Shown: positions 17,094 through 25,388 of the stretch, piece by piece
Layout of the letters: every line of letters begins with the position of its first letter
Position numbering within the stretch: the first letter of the stretch is position 1
Assembly (NCBI RefSeq): GCF_026651875.1
Contig: NZ_CP104067.1
Location: 2,046,001-2,110,000 of the forward strand
Origin: Alicyclobacillus fastidiosus
Lineage (GTDB): Bacteria; Bacillota; Bacilli; Alicyclobacillales; Alicyclobacillaceae
Direction of reading: 5' to 3'
DNA: 64,000 bases
Made by a program: the position numbers and the translations under genes
Notes under the pieces: model-generated
Database searches by the model: none
Told to the model about the DNA's origin: nothing
Seen by the model: only the letters and a program-made list of their open reading frames with translations

Positions 17094-18842
17094 ATGGATA
17101 GGATACAGTTATCAGTTGAACAAACTCAGAACACTACGATCCCCGCAGAATCAAAGTCAAACAGATGGTTCGGGGATAAGGTGTTATGGACCTTTTTGGC
17201 ACTATTGGTTTCATCCGTTCTTCTGCAACTTTGGATGGCCGGAAAATTTCGAGGATATGTTGGCGATCAAAGCACTTTTATCTCCTGGATGCAATCCGTA
17301 GAAAAAGTGGGTATCGTGAAAGCTTACCAATCTTCACAGATGGACTATCCTCCAATTTACCCACTATTGTTGGGAATGTTGGGGCACGTTGCTTCGAGTC
17401 TCGGCATGCAAGTGCAACCGGGACAATGGCTCATCAAACTACCGGGTATTATTTTTGATGCAGGGGCCATGATTGTTATGTTTGTTGCCACAAAATCTGT
17501 GCGCCCTGCCTGGAGATTGGCAATCCTTAGTCTGTTTTGCCTAAATCCGGCTATCTTGTTTGATACGGCCGTATGGGGACAAATCGACATCTTGGATGGA
17601 ATTTTGTCAGTTACGGCGATTTTGCTGGTGGTCACGAAGCGCCCATTATGGTCAGGATTCACCTTTGGTGTGTCTTTGCTCAGTAAATTTCAATCTATCC
17701 TGATAGCGCCGATTTTGATGGTCTACGGATTGAAGGTATGGATGTTGAACAAACATCCAAAACTTTCATTGAAAATATTAGCTGGAGCGATTCTGCCGTT
17801 TGGTGTATTTGTTATCTGGTTTGCCGCGCAAGGTGGCGGAATCGTCAATATGTTCCACGACTCCTATGTGGCTACGACATCTGAGTATCCGTACCTCAGC
17901 TTGAATGCGATGAATATATGGTTTGAATTATTCGGGACTTCACCTGGTACATCTGATGCGACCCAGGTTATTCCATCCGTTGATTATAAGCTTATCGGTT
18001 TAATTCTTTTGTTTGCAGCGGTTGTGTATGCCTCTTATTACATTTGGTTCAGCGCAAAAGATGTTGGGGAGACACTGTTGAAAGCAGCCACAATTGTCAG
18101 CCTCTCATTTTACATGCTGGCAACCGAAATTCATGAACGATATATCATTATGGCTCTAATTTTTAGCATGTTTACCATGCTGCGAGACCAACGTTGGGCT
18201 TGGTTTTCCATCGCTCTGACACTCACTTCGTTTTGGGATATGTGGACGGTTGTCTATTCAACTACAAGCGCTACGGCCGACCTCTGGATGGTTTATTTGA
18301 ATTGTGTTATCTTAATCGCGATGTTTGGACTAAGCAATCGGGACATCGTAGACTCTAGAAGGCCCTTCCGTCGATTGTCTAGGAAACCCATCATCGTCCG
18401 TGTGTGTATCGCAGTCGGAACCCTTGCCCTTGCAGTCAGGTCTTTTATGCTTTTGGATTCCCAGCCAGACTGGTATCCATGGTTACGATTCGTTTTGATT
18501 GCTGTTGGTTGTGCAGCGGCCATCATCATACTGGTTGGTCCAAAGCTTGGCCGGAAGATATTTGTAGGCGCTACTGTCACTGCCCTCGTCGCTGCAATGG
18601 CCGGGCCCTTGGTGTATAACATGGATAATATAACCATTTTTGACGGTGGATCAGGCCGGATGTCACACTTTGGTTTTAGGGGTGGTGGACCAATGGGTGG
18701 TTCCGTCACAAACAGATATGGAAACTTTGGTCAATGGAAAAATGACGGTAATTTCTCTCCACCATCGGGGACTACGCCACATCCTAACGGCATGGGTGGT
18801 TTGCCTCGAGTGGGTAACAGTTCTCAGAGCAAGTCGAAGTAA
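17094..18842 (+). CDS. GT-C-fold membrane glycosyltransferase (Gpi18/COG5542-like)
   Basis: 582 residues from ATG 17094, with GGAGGTGG 6 bases upstream; the in-frame extension to 16977 is unsupported. About a dozen hydrophobic helices are present. The first outside loop holds 'YVGDQSTFISWMQSVEK' with the acidic residue typical of GT-C mannosyltransferases, followed by 'DYPPIYPLLLGMLGH', as in Gpi18/Alg6-type enzymes. 'TAVWGQIDILDG' matches the second acidic loop. Such enzymes transfer a sugar from a polyprenyl-phosphate donor on the outer membrane face. The C-terminus is unusual: about 70 residues rich in Gly, Pro and Asn ('GFRGGGPMGGSVTNRYGNFG'). Acceptor and sugar are unknown. No neighbour helps. 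Confidence 0.8.
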   Translation: MDRIQLSVEQTQNTTIPAESKSNRWFGDKVLWTFLALLVSSVLLQLWMAGKFRGYVGDQSTFISWMQSVEKVGIVKAYQSSQMDYPPIYPLLLGMLGHVASSLGMQVQPGQWLIKLPGIIFDAGAMIVMFVATKSVRPAWRLAILSLFCLNPAILFDTAVWGQIDILDGILSVTAILLVVTKRPLWSGFTFGVSLLSKFQSILIAPILMVYGLKVWMLNKHPKLSLKILAGAILPFGVFVIWFAAQGGGIVNMFHDSYVATTSEYPYLSLNAMNIWFELFGTSPGTSDATQVIPSVDYKLIGLILLFAAVVYASYYIWFSAKDVGETLLKAATIVSLSFYMLATEIHERYIIMALIFSMFTMLRDQRWAWFSIALTLTSFWDMWTVVYSTTSATADLWMVYLNCVILIAMFGLSNRDIVDSRRPFRRLSRKPIIVRVCIAVGTLALAVRSFMLLDSQPDWYPWLRFVLIAVGCAAAIIILVGPKLGRKIFVGATVTALVAAMAGPLVYNMDNITIFDGGSGRMSHFGFRGGGPMGGSVTNRYGNFGQWKNDGNFSPPSGTTPHPNGMGGLPRVGNSSQSKSK

Positions 18843-19238
18843 CGTAGATATACAACACATTGGGATGCTTCATATGGAGTGTCCTTTTGTTCATCATCCG
18901 CCTGTATTTGATTGTCCCGCCCATATAAACAGTTACTGACCGAATGATATCCTGCGATAGAATACCCAATCAAGTGTCGCTCACATAAACCGCATGATAT
19001 GAATGTGGAATGTGTGAACGGCACGTTTTCTTATTGTTGAGTTACGGAGATCCTCTATAATTCTACAAATTTAGCCCCAGAACTGAAATCTGATGCACGC
19101 CCAACAGGCGTGCCGTTTGTCCGTCTATACAGCTTGTCCATTCATTGTCAACTGGTATGTCTCCCGAGCGACTTTACCTCAAAAGAGTATAAAAGGTTGC
19201 TTATTGCCCGTTCGGGCACCCCATTTATCGCGCCACCC
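18843..19238. other. Convergent intergenic region
   Basis: Lies between the ends of the GT-C gene (plus) and the MFS gene (minus). Two short hairpins are visible: GCACGCCCAACAGGCGTGC at about 19095-19113 and TGCCCGTTCGGGCA at about 19204-19217. The second is just after the MFS stop and may end its transcript. No ORF is convincing. Confidence 0.45.
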
Positions 19239-20486
19239 TTATGCCAATTTTGCATTCTTCGTCTCAGGGATAAGGAATAGGACGGCAAGTGCGGCAATCA
19301 CGTAGATGGCGGAGAGCAAGCCGAGTGCCCAGCTTAAACTGTGTGTCAGGGAGAGGTAGCCGATGACGAATGGGCCGAATCCTCCAACTGCGCGTCCCGT
19401 ATTGAAAATGAAGTTCTCGGCGGTGGACCTTGCTTCCGTTGGATAGTGTTCGGCAATAGCCGCACCATAACCAGCCATCATGCCGTCGACAAAGAAGCCA
19501 AGTAAGGCACCAAGAATGAGCAGAACTACCGCGTTTGTCTGTTGGAAGAAGACCCAAACCATCACTGCTGACGCCAACTGGAAGATGATGAAGGCCGCTT
19601 TGCGTCCAATTTTATCTGCAAGAACCCCGAACAACAGGATGCCAGCCAGCATGCCGAGGATGGTGACAAAGGTCCAGGTCAGCGATTTATTGAATGAAAA
19701 GTGCAGTTGCTTGGCAAGCATCGTCGGCAGCCATGTCATGATTCCGTAAAAACCAAAGTTCTGGACGCTCGTGATGATGACTAACCCGATGGTGGTTCCG
19801 GTCTTTTTAGGCGTTGCAAACAAGTGGGACATCGGTACCTTAGTTGTGCGTTGTTGTTGTACCCAGAGTTCAGGTTCTTTCAGGTTGCGTCTAGACCACC
19901 ACGCGTACAGTGCTGGCAGTGTACCGATCAGGAAAACGCTGCGCCAGCCAAAGTGTGGGACAAAGAGCATTGAGCAGATGAGCGCAACCACCATGCCGAT
20001 GACAAACCCCGCTGCAACCACACCGGTTGCACGAGCCCGGAATCGTTTGGGCCACACTTCGCAAACCAGCGTCATGCCAATCCCGAATTCGCCACCGAGG
20101 CCAAGACCCGCAATAAATCGTGTAACATCAAACCAGAAGATATTGTGCACAAAGGCCGTGGTGCCAGTGAAAATGGCGAAGATAAGGATGCTCAGAGAAA
20201 ATGTTTTCACACGACCATAGATGTCGGCTAGCACACCAAAGGTGTAGCCGCCAATCACCGCGCCAATGAGGGTAATGGTGCTGATGAGCCCAGCCTGTGC
20301 GGAGTTGAGTTTGAAATGCGTAATTATCATCGACATCACATACGATAGAGCCATGAGGTCAAGTCCATCAAGTGCGTAACCGATGGTGGAAGCCCAAAGG
20401 GTCTTCCATTGGTACGAAGTCACGGTTGCTTCCTTGCTGTGTACAGCCAAATGGATCACTTGGTGTTGGTGTTGTGGCCTAGCCAT
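19239..20486 (-). CDS. MFS transporter (aromatic acid/sialate H+ symporter-like), under a PyrR-type attenuator
   Basis: 415 residues from ATG 20486, with GAGAGG 8 bases upstream. About twelve transmembrane helices are present. The MFS signature 'GVLADIYGRVKTFSLS' follows helix 2 and 'GVLADKIGRKAAF' follows helix 8. 'GLDLMALSYVMSMI' in helix 1 and 'GLGLGGEFGIGM' in helix 4 are typical of proton-coupled carboxylate symporters. The leader contains a PyrR-binding hairpin and a terminator, which in Bacillota control pyrimidine synthesis and uptake. The transported compound is thus likely a pyrimidine base or precursor such as orotate. That is an inference from regulation, since the family alone would suggest organic acids. 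Confidence 0.85.
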   Translation of the reverse strand: MARPQHQHQVIHLAVHSKEATVTSYQWKTLWASTIGYALDGLDLMALSYVMSMIITHFKLNSAQAGLISTITLIGAVIGGYTFGVLADIYGRVKTFSLSILIFAIFTGTTAFVHNIFWFDVTRFIAGLGLGGEFGIGMTLVCEVWPKRFRARATGVVAAGFVIGMVVALICSMLFVPHFGWRSVFLIGTLPALYAWWSRRNLKEPELWVQQQRTTKVPMSHLFATPKKTGTTIGLVIITSVQNFGFYGIMTWLPTMLAKQLHFSFNKSLTWTFVTILGMLAGILLFGVLADKIGRKAAFIIFQLASAVMVWVFFQQTNAVVLLILGALLGFFVDGMMAGYGAAIAEHYPTEARSTAENFIFNTGRAVGGFGPFVIGYLSLTHSLSWALGLLSAIYVIAALAVLFLIPETKNAKLA

Positions 20487-20533
20487 AAAGAACATCCTCT
20501 CGTGTCGAATGTAGTAGTGGATGCCCGTACATG

Positions 20534-20564
20534 CAAAAAAGGCTCCCTGCTGCTGCAGGAAGCC
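20534..20564 (-). terminator. Attenuator terminator in the MFS leader
   Basis: Read on the minus strand, GGCTTCCTGC and GCAGGGAGCC pair around AGCA with one mismatch, followed by TTTTTTGC. It lies about 50 bases before the ATG and downstream of the PyrR-type hairpin, the position expected for the terminating stem. Confidence 0.85.
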
Positions 20565-20660
20565 AACATAGCCTTTACTTAGGGCACACTCGTGCCGCAG
20601 TAAATAAGCTATACCCGGACATCCTTGTCAGCCTCACGGGACTGAATTAAAGGATCTTAC
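20565..20660 (-). promoter_or_regulatory. PyrR-type pyrimidine attenuator (anti-antiterminator and antiterminator region)
   Basis: On the minus strand 20654-20621 reads ATCCTTTAATTCAGTCCCGT followed by GAGGCTGACAAGGAT. It folds as outer stem ATCCTT/AAGGAT, an internal loop, inner stem AGUC/GGCU and hexaloop CCGUGA. The consensus for UMP-PyrR binding is ARUCCNGNGAGGYU, matched here in full. Between this and the terminator lies sequence (GGCACGAGTGTGCC hairpin, 20583-20596) that could form part of the antiterminator. High UMP would let PyrR hold this hairpin, so the terminator forms and the transporter gene is switched off. Confidence 0.85.
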
Positions 20661-21145
20661 TGTAAAGTCAGACAAACTATCTCATAGTAGGCATGCGTGT
20701 GTCAATGGTGTTTATTAACACGCGTATGCACGTCGCACGGCGACAATATACGGATCGCAAGATTTCGTTTGTAATTCTTCTGCACCCTCATAGCAAACTC
20801 ATAAATACACTGACACACCGAAAGAGGATCTGAGCTTAAACGTCTAAGTTCATATGTACAGAGTAATATGTATTGAATCCAGCTACTCCCCCCATTTGAA
20901 ATACATTTACTTCCTATATCTTTTACTTAAATTCCTTGCAAAGATTGCTAACTGCCATTCTATTCACCTTCTTCTTCACCACGTTATGGACAAGGCAGGC
21001 GATTTGAAGCGGATGGCTGTCATGTATTCACCAAACTCGTGGTCAAAACATATGAGGCATTTACAATGTATCATTAGCCCCTGCATTTGAATCCACAAGT
21101 GAATTTTATAGCTTAAGGACACAAGTGAGGGGGGTGGATAGACCG
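20661..21145. other. Intergenic stretch, no gene seen
   Basis: AT-rich divergent region between the MFS leader and the first YjcZ-like gene. Short open frames exist but have no ribosome site or recognisable content. Promoters for both sides are expected here, but I could not pick them with confidence. Confidence 0.4.
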
Positions 21146-21244
21146 TTGTACGGTACCTTTGGCGGATACACACAATGGGCTGTCGTATTTCTCATCATTT
21201 TCGTTTTATTCATTTTGATTGTTCCAGCAACCAGCGGATATTAA
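21146..21244 (+). CDS. YjcZ-like small hydrophobic sporulation protein
   Basis: 32 residues from TTG 21146, with GAGGGGGGTGG about 8 bases upstream. The product has a short Gly/Tyr-rich N-terminus (YGTFGGYTQ), then the hydrophobic run 'WAVVFLIIFVLFILIVP', then a Ser/Gly/Tyr tail. This is the pattern of the YjcZ family of tiny sporulation proteins (Gly/Tyr-rich head and one membrane helix). It is a close paralogue of the gene at 21977, with which it shares WAVVFLIIFVLFIL. The two flank a YmaF-like gene. Function in the family is poorly known; location in the spore is a family-level expectation. Confidence 0.7.
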   Translation: MYGTFGGYTQWAVVFLIIFVLFILIVPATSGY

Positions 21245-21309
21245 TTGTCCAGTATGCAGAAGGGGATGGGGCTATAATTCCCTTGCCTCTTACTCAGGGA
21301 GGATAACAA

Positions 21310-21699
21310 ATGGATGATGAGCAAAAGGTCTATGGACTTGTGTACGAACCTGACCATTCGGAGTCCGATACTCATTCCCATGAAATTTATCTGATTACAT
21401 GGGACGGAAGGCCACTTCATACCCATGGCTTTTGTGGTATTACCACACTTAATGTAGGGCATCGTCATGCTTATTCCGGTTTTACCCAACCCGCCCCGAG
21501 CGGCGTCCCGCATACACACCTTTATTCAACTATTACAACCCTTAATGACGGACATCGCCATCGTATTAGTGGTCGAACAGGGCCGGCGATTCCTCTCCCG
21601 AGTGGAGGGCACATTCATTATTTTAGTGGCATAACAACGGTGGACGGTAGGACACCACATACACACACTTACAGCGGTACCACAGGTAACGAACGATAA
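21310..21699 (+). CDS. ymaF: YmaF-family His-rich repeat protein
   Basis: 129 residues, ATG 21310 with GGGAGGA 7 bases upstream. The protein is built of repeats with paired histidines: 'HTHGFCGITTLNVGHRHAYS', 'HTHLYSTITTLNDGHRHRIS', 'GGHIHYFSGITTVDG' and 'HTHTYSG'. This matches the YmaF family, found in spore formers. The regular HxH pairs about 12-20 residues apart suggest a beta-rich fold and possible metal binding. It lies between two YjcZ-like genes, which supports a spore or coat context. Biochemical function is not established. Confidence 0.8.
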   Translation: MDDEQKVYGLVYEPDHSESDTHSHEIYLITWDGRPLHTHGFCGITTLNVGHRHAYSGFTQPAPSGVPHTHLYSTITTLNDGHRHRISGRTGPAIPLPSGGHIHYFSGITTVDGRTPHTHTYSGTTGNER

Positions 21700-21976
21700 A
21701 ATAGCGAGGCGAAATTTAACTAGGGCGAGGGACTTGCGAATTTCAGATGCTTCGCGGGTCCCGAAAGCGTCTACGACTCCTAATGTGATCACGTCCGCTT
21801 TGCCGTGATATCGTAAGGGTGATCTTCATCTACGGATCGATACTCTCATTGCCCCCAAAGTTGCATCTGATGCCACTAAATCAGAAGCACTGTTTATAAA
21901 TTCAAGGAGAGATTGGTTAAGTATCCGTCGCGCGAAGTTGCTTCGCCCCATAAGATTCAGTAAAGGGGGTGATAAC

Positions 21977-22075
21977 ATGAATGGTTGCTTTGGAAGTTAC
22001 ACCGCTTGGGCTGTCGTTTTCTTGATCATCTTCGTCTTATTCATTCTGTTAGTTCCTTATGGAACAGGATATTAA
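21977..22075 (+). CDS. YjcZ-like small hydrophobic sporulation protein, second copy
   Basis: 32 residues from ATG 21977, with AAAGGGGGTG at 21962-21971. The product MNGCFGSYTA is followed by 'WAVVFLIIFVLFILLVP' and YGTGY. The helix is almost identical to that of the gene at 21146, while the DNA differs at many third positions. This suggests selection on the peptide rather than a recent copy. The family is a set of very short sporulation proteins. Confidence 0.75.
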   Translation: MNGCFGSYTAWAVVFLIIFVLFILLVPYGTGY

Positions 22076-22358
22076 CTCTGAGCGATAAAACGTGGCGAGC
22101 ACTCTTGGTAAGGAGCTTATTGGGAGCCACGCCATCCGTCTTAAACGGAGTTTGTATTACGTAAACACAATATCCGAGTTACAGTGTTGCATAACCACTG
22201 GCTACTTGAATACCGCGTCTTATTTATATCCACTTCGAGGCGAAAAACAGGCCTTCGATCTCTTTAACGCATGTTCGAGAAGCTCTAACACATTGCAATA
22301 GGGGACAACTGTCGGTTAAGACTGTACCCTAATCACCAATGATCGGATGCACACATAA
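22076..22358. other. Intergenic stretch before a convergent terminator
   Basis: No gene is supported. A frame from 22092 to 22301 has no recognisable content and no ribosome site. Confidence 0.35.
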
Positions 22359-22387
22359 AAGACCTCCGGATCTACCGAGGAGGTCTT
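22359..22387 (-). terminator. Terminator of the alpha/beta hydrolase gene
   Basis: AAGACCTCC and GGAGGTCTT form a 9-bp stem. On the minus strand it ends in TCTTTTATG. It lies about 100 bases after the hydrolase stop codon at 22487. Confidence 0.6.
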
Positions 22388-22486
22388 ATACATATAACCG
22401 ATGCTGGATTAGATAAAAGCAAAATTGTTCAAATCCGCCTTCGTGAACTGTCGAATAAGCCCCCATCGCGTTCCTAACTTACGGAC

Positions 22487-23260
22487 TTACGGATGGTCAC
22501 ACACATATCTCACCAGTTGGTCTATCAACGCAGCTTCCCATTCACGCTTGTCGAAGGTGTGATCGGCGCCTTCCATCAAGTGAACCATAGCTCGGCCGTT
22601 ATATGCCCGTTCTTGATAGCCTATCGCTGCCTCTACAGGTACCACTGCGTCCTCGGTCCCATGGATAATGAGAACGGGCCCTGTGTAGTGGCTTGCGCGA
22701 CGATACACGTCGATTGTCGATAAATCATCCAGGCAGGCATGGCTCACCAAATTCCCGAGGTAGTCATAGTACGGGGCTTCCTTGGTGATGTCCGTGCCGC
22801 TGTCGGTGAGTAAGCCCAATACGATATCGCGAATTTTGCCACCGCCGGGCGCCAGTAGTACGAGCCGACGGATATCCTTTGGACGTGCCCCAGCCACTTG
22901 ACTCGCCACGAGGCCGCCCATGCTAAGGCCTACTACAGAAATATGCGTTGGATCTAGGCGTGGATCCGCCTGAACCCAGTCAAAAATGGCGTGTGCTTCG
23001 GAAATTTCGCCGCTAACCGTCATTTCCTCGAAGTTCCCATCGCTCTCGCCACTGCCGGAAAAATCAAATCGAAAACTCGCTACGCCGACGGACTCTAGGG
23101 CCCGGCAAATCTTGACGAACAAGCGGTGTGGCTCGACACACGTCGCTGCGAATCCGTGATACAACACGACCGCAGGTAGGGGGTGCGTCGCACCATCAGG
23201 CACATGTTCCATCCCGCGTAATATCCGTCCATTGTATTCGAGTTCAATCGCCCTCTGCAT
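22487..23260 (-). CDS. Alpha/beta hydrolase, esterase type
   Basis: 257 residues from ATG 23260, with GGAGGG about 6 bases upstream; an in-frame ATG five codons earlier overlaps the ribosome site. The catalytic triad is visible: Ser in 'VVGLSMGGLVASQ', Asp in 'IIHGTEDAVVP' and His in 'GADHTFDK'. The oxyanion-hole strand is 'VVLYHGFAA'. The order resembles serine esterases of the cinnamoyl/feruloyl esterase and YqkD type. It lies next to and on the same strand as the sigma-54 activator gene, separated by about 80 bases. A link to the divergent Rieske operon is possible but not shown. The substrate is unknown. Confidence 0.85.
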   Translation of the reverse strand: MQRAIELEYNGRILRGMEHVPDGATHPLPAVVLYHGFAATCVEPHRLFVKICRALESVGVASFRFDFSGSGESDGNFEEMTVSGEISEAHAIFDWVQADPRLDPTHISVVGLSMGGLVASQVAGARPKDIRRLVLLAPGGGKIRDIVLGLLTDSGTDITKEAPYYDYLGNLVSHACLDDLSTIDVYRRASHYTGPVLIIHGTEDAVVPVEAAIGYQERAYNGRAMVHLMEGADHTFDKREWEAALIDQLVRYVCDHP

Positions 23261-23338
23261 AAAATTTCCCTCCATGATTGAGTCTCGTTACTCGCTAGTC
23301 CACTTCATTCGCCTCGATGCGCGTGGATGGCGCTCATA

Positions 23339-25060
23339 TTACCGTAGCCCATGCTGCTTCAACTTGCGTACCACGGTGGACTGGCTGACGCCGAGAAGTG
23401 CCGCGACCTCACGCGTGCTAGAGCATTTCGCCAGGGCGGCTGCGTAGATTTCCCGCTCCGATGTGCGCAGGTGGTGTTTCCAGTCATCGGAAAGTGTGGC
23501 GTGTTCACACCGTGGCCTTGCTGATGCAGCGATTACCTCTGGGGGTAAATGGTGTGTCTGAATGATGACGTCGTCCACTGTGATTGCTACATACTCTATG
23601 ATGTTTTCCAACTCACGGATGTTACCTGGCCACTCATATTTGCGCAAGAGCTCCAGGGCGGCCCCATCCAGCACGTGTTCTCCTAGATTGTGTTTATTTG
23701 TGAATTGCGCGAGATAGACCTCGCAAAGCGGAGTGATATCTTCGATCCTCTGCCTGAGCGGCGGAATTTCAATCGGGATTACGTTGAGGCGGTAGAATAG
23801 ATCCGCGCGAAAAGTGCCTTGTGACACCATCTCGCGCAAGTTGCGGTTGGTCGCGGTGATGATACGAGTATCCACGTAGGTAGGGGAAGTCGCGCCGATT
23901 CGCTCAATACGATGTTCCTGTAGTAAATCAAGCAGTTTGCCCTGTAAATTAAGGGGCAGTTCCCCGATTTCATTCAAAAACAGCGTTCCCCCTTGTGCGA
24001 GTTCTACCTTCCCAGGTTTGCCCTCTCGTCGTGCACCGGTGAAGGATCCCCGCTCATACCCGAACAGTTCACTCTCAAGGAGTGACTCTGGGATGGATGC
24101 GCAGTTTATTTCAACCCACGGTCCCTTCGACCATTGACTGATTTGATGGATGTATTTTGCCACGCGATTTTTGCCGACTCCTGTTTCTCCAAGCAAGATA
24201 ACGGACGCATTTGTCCGTGCAACCCGGAGCGCGCGATCCAAACATCGCCGCATTGCAGGACTGTTGGAGACGAATGGGGCCGGTTGCTCTGACGGTGCTA
24301 CCGTGCTCTCAGGCGGAAGCATGGGCCGGCCATTCAATGTGAGGAGTTCCAATTCTGACACATCTTTCGCGTAGGATATCACTCGTTTTATCGATCCGTC
24401 CGCATTAAAGATGGCATTCCCGGTAGAAATCAGACGCCGCCCGTCGATAGTGTTCTGTAGTACTGTCTGCTGCTTGCGATGTCGCAACACCATGGCGGTG
24501 ACGGAGGGATAGAAGATTCGTTGACGTTCGAGATCGAAGATGGACTTCCCGACGAGGCCGCCGACTAAGGGACCGTACATCTGCTCGACTTGATCGTTGA
24601 CCTGCAGGGTAATTCCTTCGCCATCCGTGATGTACCACTCATCCAGAGAGGAATCAATCAGTTCCGCGAGATCACTTTTCTCCTGTTGAAGCGCCCAGAT
24701 ATGGTTTTCGTCCGGACCTTCGGGAAGCCGCAAGCACTCGATGAGTAACCGGTTGGGTCCGAAGATTTCCTTGTGTAGAATGTAGGAGAATCCCTCTGGC
24801 AGCACTAATTCCGCACCCCTTGCCTCGGAGATTGGGGCTGCGGCGGCTTCGGTTGAATCACCGGGAGGTATGTCAGGAAAGCTGTCCACATTGATTCGGG
24901 TGGGATCGTTCGTGTTCGTTCCATTCGCATCGGTACGGAAGTTGGCGAGCACGCTCATCTTAGCTGCCTGGTTGGCCCATTCTAATTTGCCTTCGAGTTG
25001 GACAATTAAAAGCGGGGTATCAAGCGTATTGAGAACGTTGAACAGATTGCTCATCTCCAT
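23339..25060 (-). CDS. Sigma-54-dependent transcriptional activator (PAS - AAA+ - Fis)
   Basis: 573 residues, ATG 25060 with AGAGGTG 8 bases upstream. The N-terminal 250 residues hold PAS-like sensing regions ('LLIVQLEGKLEWANQAAKMS', 'EWYITDGEGITLQVND'). The AAA+ domain has Walker A 'GETGVGKNRVAK' (about 291), the sigma-54 contact loop 'ERGSFTGA' (about 335-342; GSFTGA instead of GAFTGA, a common variant) and 'GTLFLNEIGELPLNLQ'. A Fis-type HTH ends the protein ('TREVAALLGVSQSTVVRKL'). It would bind enhancer sites and drive open-complex formation by RpoN. The divergent Rieske operon has a consensus -24/-12 promoter, so that is its likely target. The inducer is probably the operon's substrate. 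Confidence 0.92.
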   Translation of the reverse strand: MEMSNLFNVLNTLDTPLLIVQLEGKLEWANQAAKMSVLANFRTDANGTNTNDPTRINVDSFPDIPPGDSTEAAAAPISEARGAELVLPEGFSYILHKEIFGPNRLLIECLRLPEGPDENHIWALQQEKSDLAELIDSSLDEWYITDGEGITLQVNDQVEQMYGPLVGGLVGKSIFDLERQRIFYPSVTAMVLRHRKQQTVLQNTIDGRRLISTGNAIFNADGSIKRVISYAKDVSELELLTLNGRPMLPPESTVAPSEQPAPFVSNSPAMRRCLDRALRVARTNASVILLGETGVGKNRVAKYIHQISQWSKGPWVEINCASIPESLLESELFGYERGSFTGARREGKPGKVELAQGGTLFLNEIGELPLNLQGKLLDLLQEHRIERIGATSPTYVDTRIITATNRNLREMVSQGTFRADLFYRLNVIPIEIPPLRQRIEDITPLCEVYLAQFTNKHNLGEHVLDGAALELLRKYEWPGNIRELENIIEYVAITVDDVIIQTHHLPPEVIAASARPRCEHATLSDDWKHHLRTSEREIYAAALAKCSSTREVAALLGVSQSTVVRKLKQHGLR

Positions 25061-25123
25061 TGGGACTTCACCTCTTTTATGTTAGAGTGCGGGAGCTGAT
25101 TTCTCAAAATTCTATCACCTTTT

Positions 25124-25159
25124 GAACCACAATTGGTTCTAAAACTGAACCATTGATTC
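25124..25159. promoter_or_regulatory. Candidate enhancer (UAS) for the sigma-54 activator
   Basis: GAACCACAATTGGTTC (25124-25139) is an inverted repeat with GAACC arms. A second, imperfect copy GAACCATTGATTC follows at 25147-25159. It lies about 160-190 bases upstream of the -24/-12 promoter, the usual enhancer distance, and 64 bases from the activator start. Confidence 0.6.
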
Positions 25160-25315
25160 ACATTTGATTCAGAATGATTGCAAACTTATCTCTGTTGAGC
25201 CCCGGTGAGGCGAGTGATTGGTCCCCTAAAAAATAAAATTTCGATGGCTGATCCAGCGAGATATTGCCTGTGCACAAGCTGTTTTCTCTCTAATTCGGAC
25301 ACATCGGTATGATGT

Positions 25316-25331
25316 TGGCATGAAATTTGCT
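25316..25331 (+). promoter_or_regulatory. Sigma-54 (-24/-12) promoter of the Rieske operon
   Basis: TGGCATGAAATTTGCT matches the RpoN consensus TGGCAYRNNNNTTGCW at every fixed position, with GG (25317-25318) and GC (25329-25330) 10 bases apart. The predicted start is near 25342, about 45 bases before the Rieske ATG. The adjacent divergent gene encodes the matching class of activator. Confidence 0.88.
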
Positions 25332-25388
25332 TGAGTTTAAGTAAAACAGACTATTAACAAGTTCCAATAGTGAGAGGGGACCGTACAC

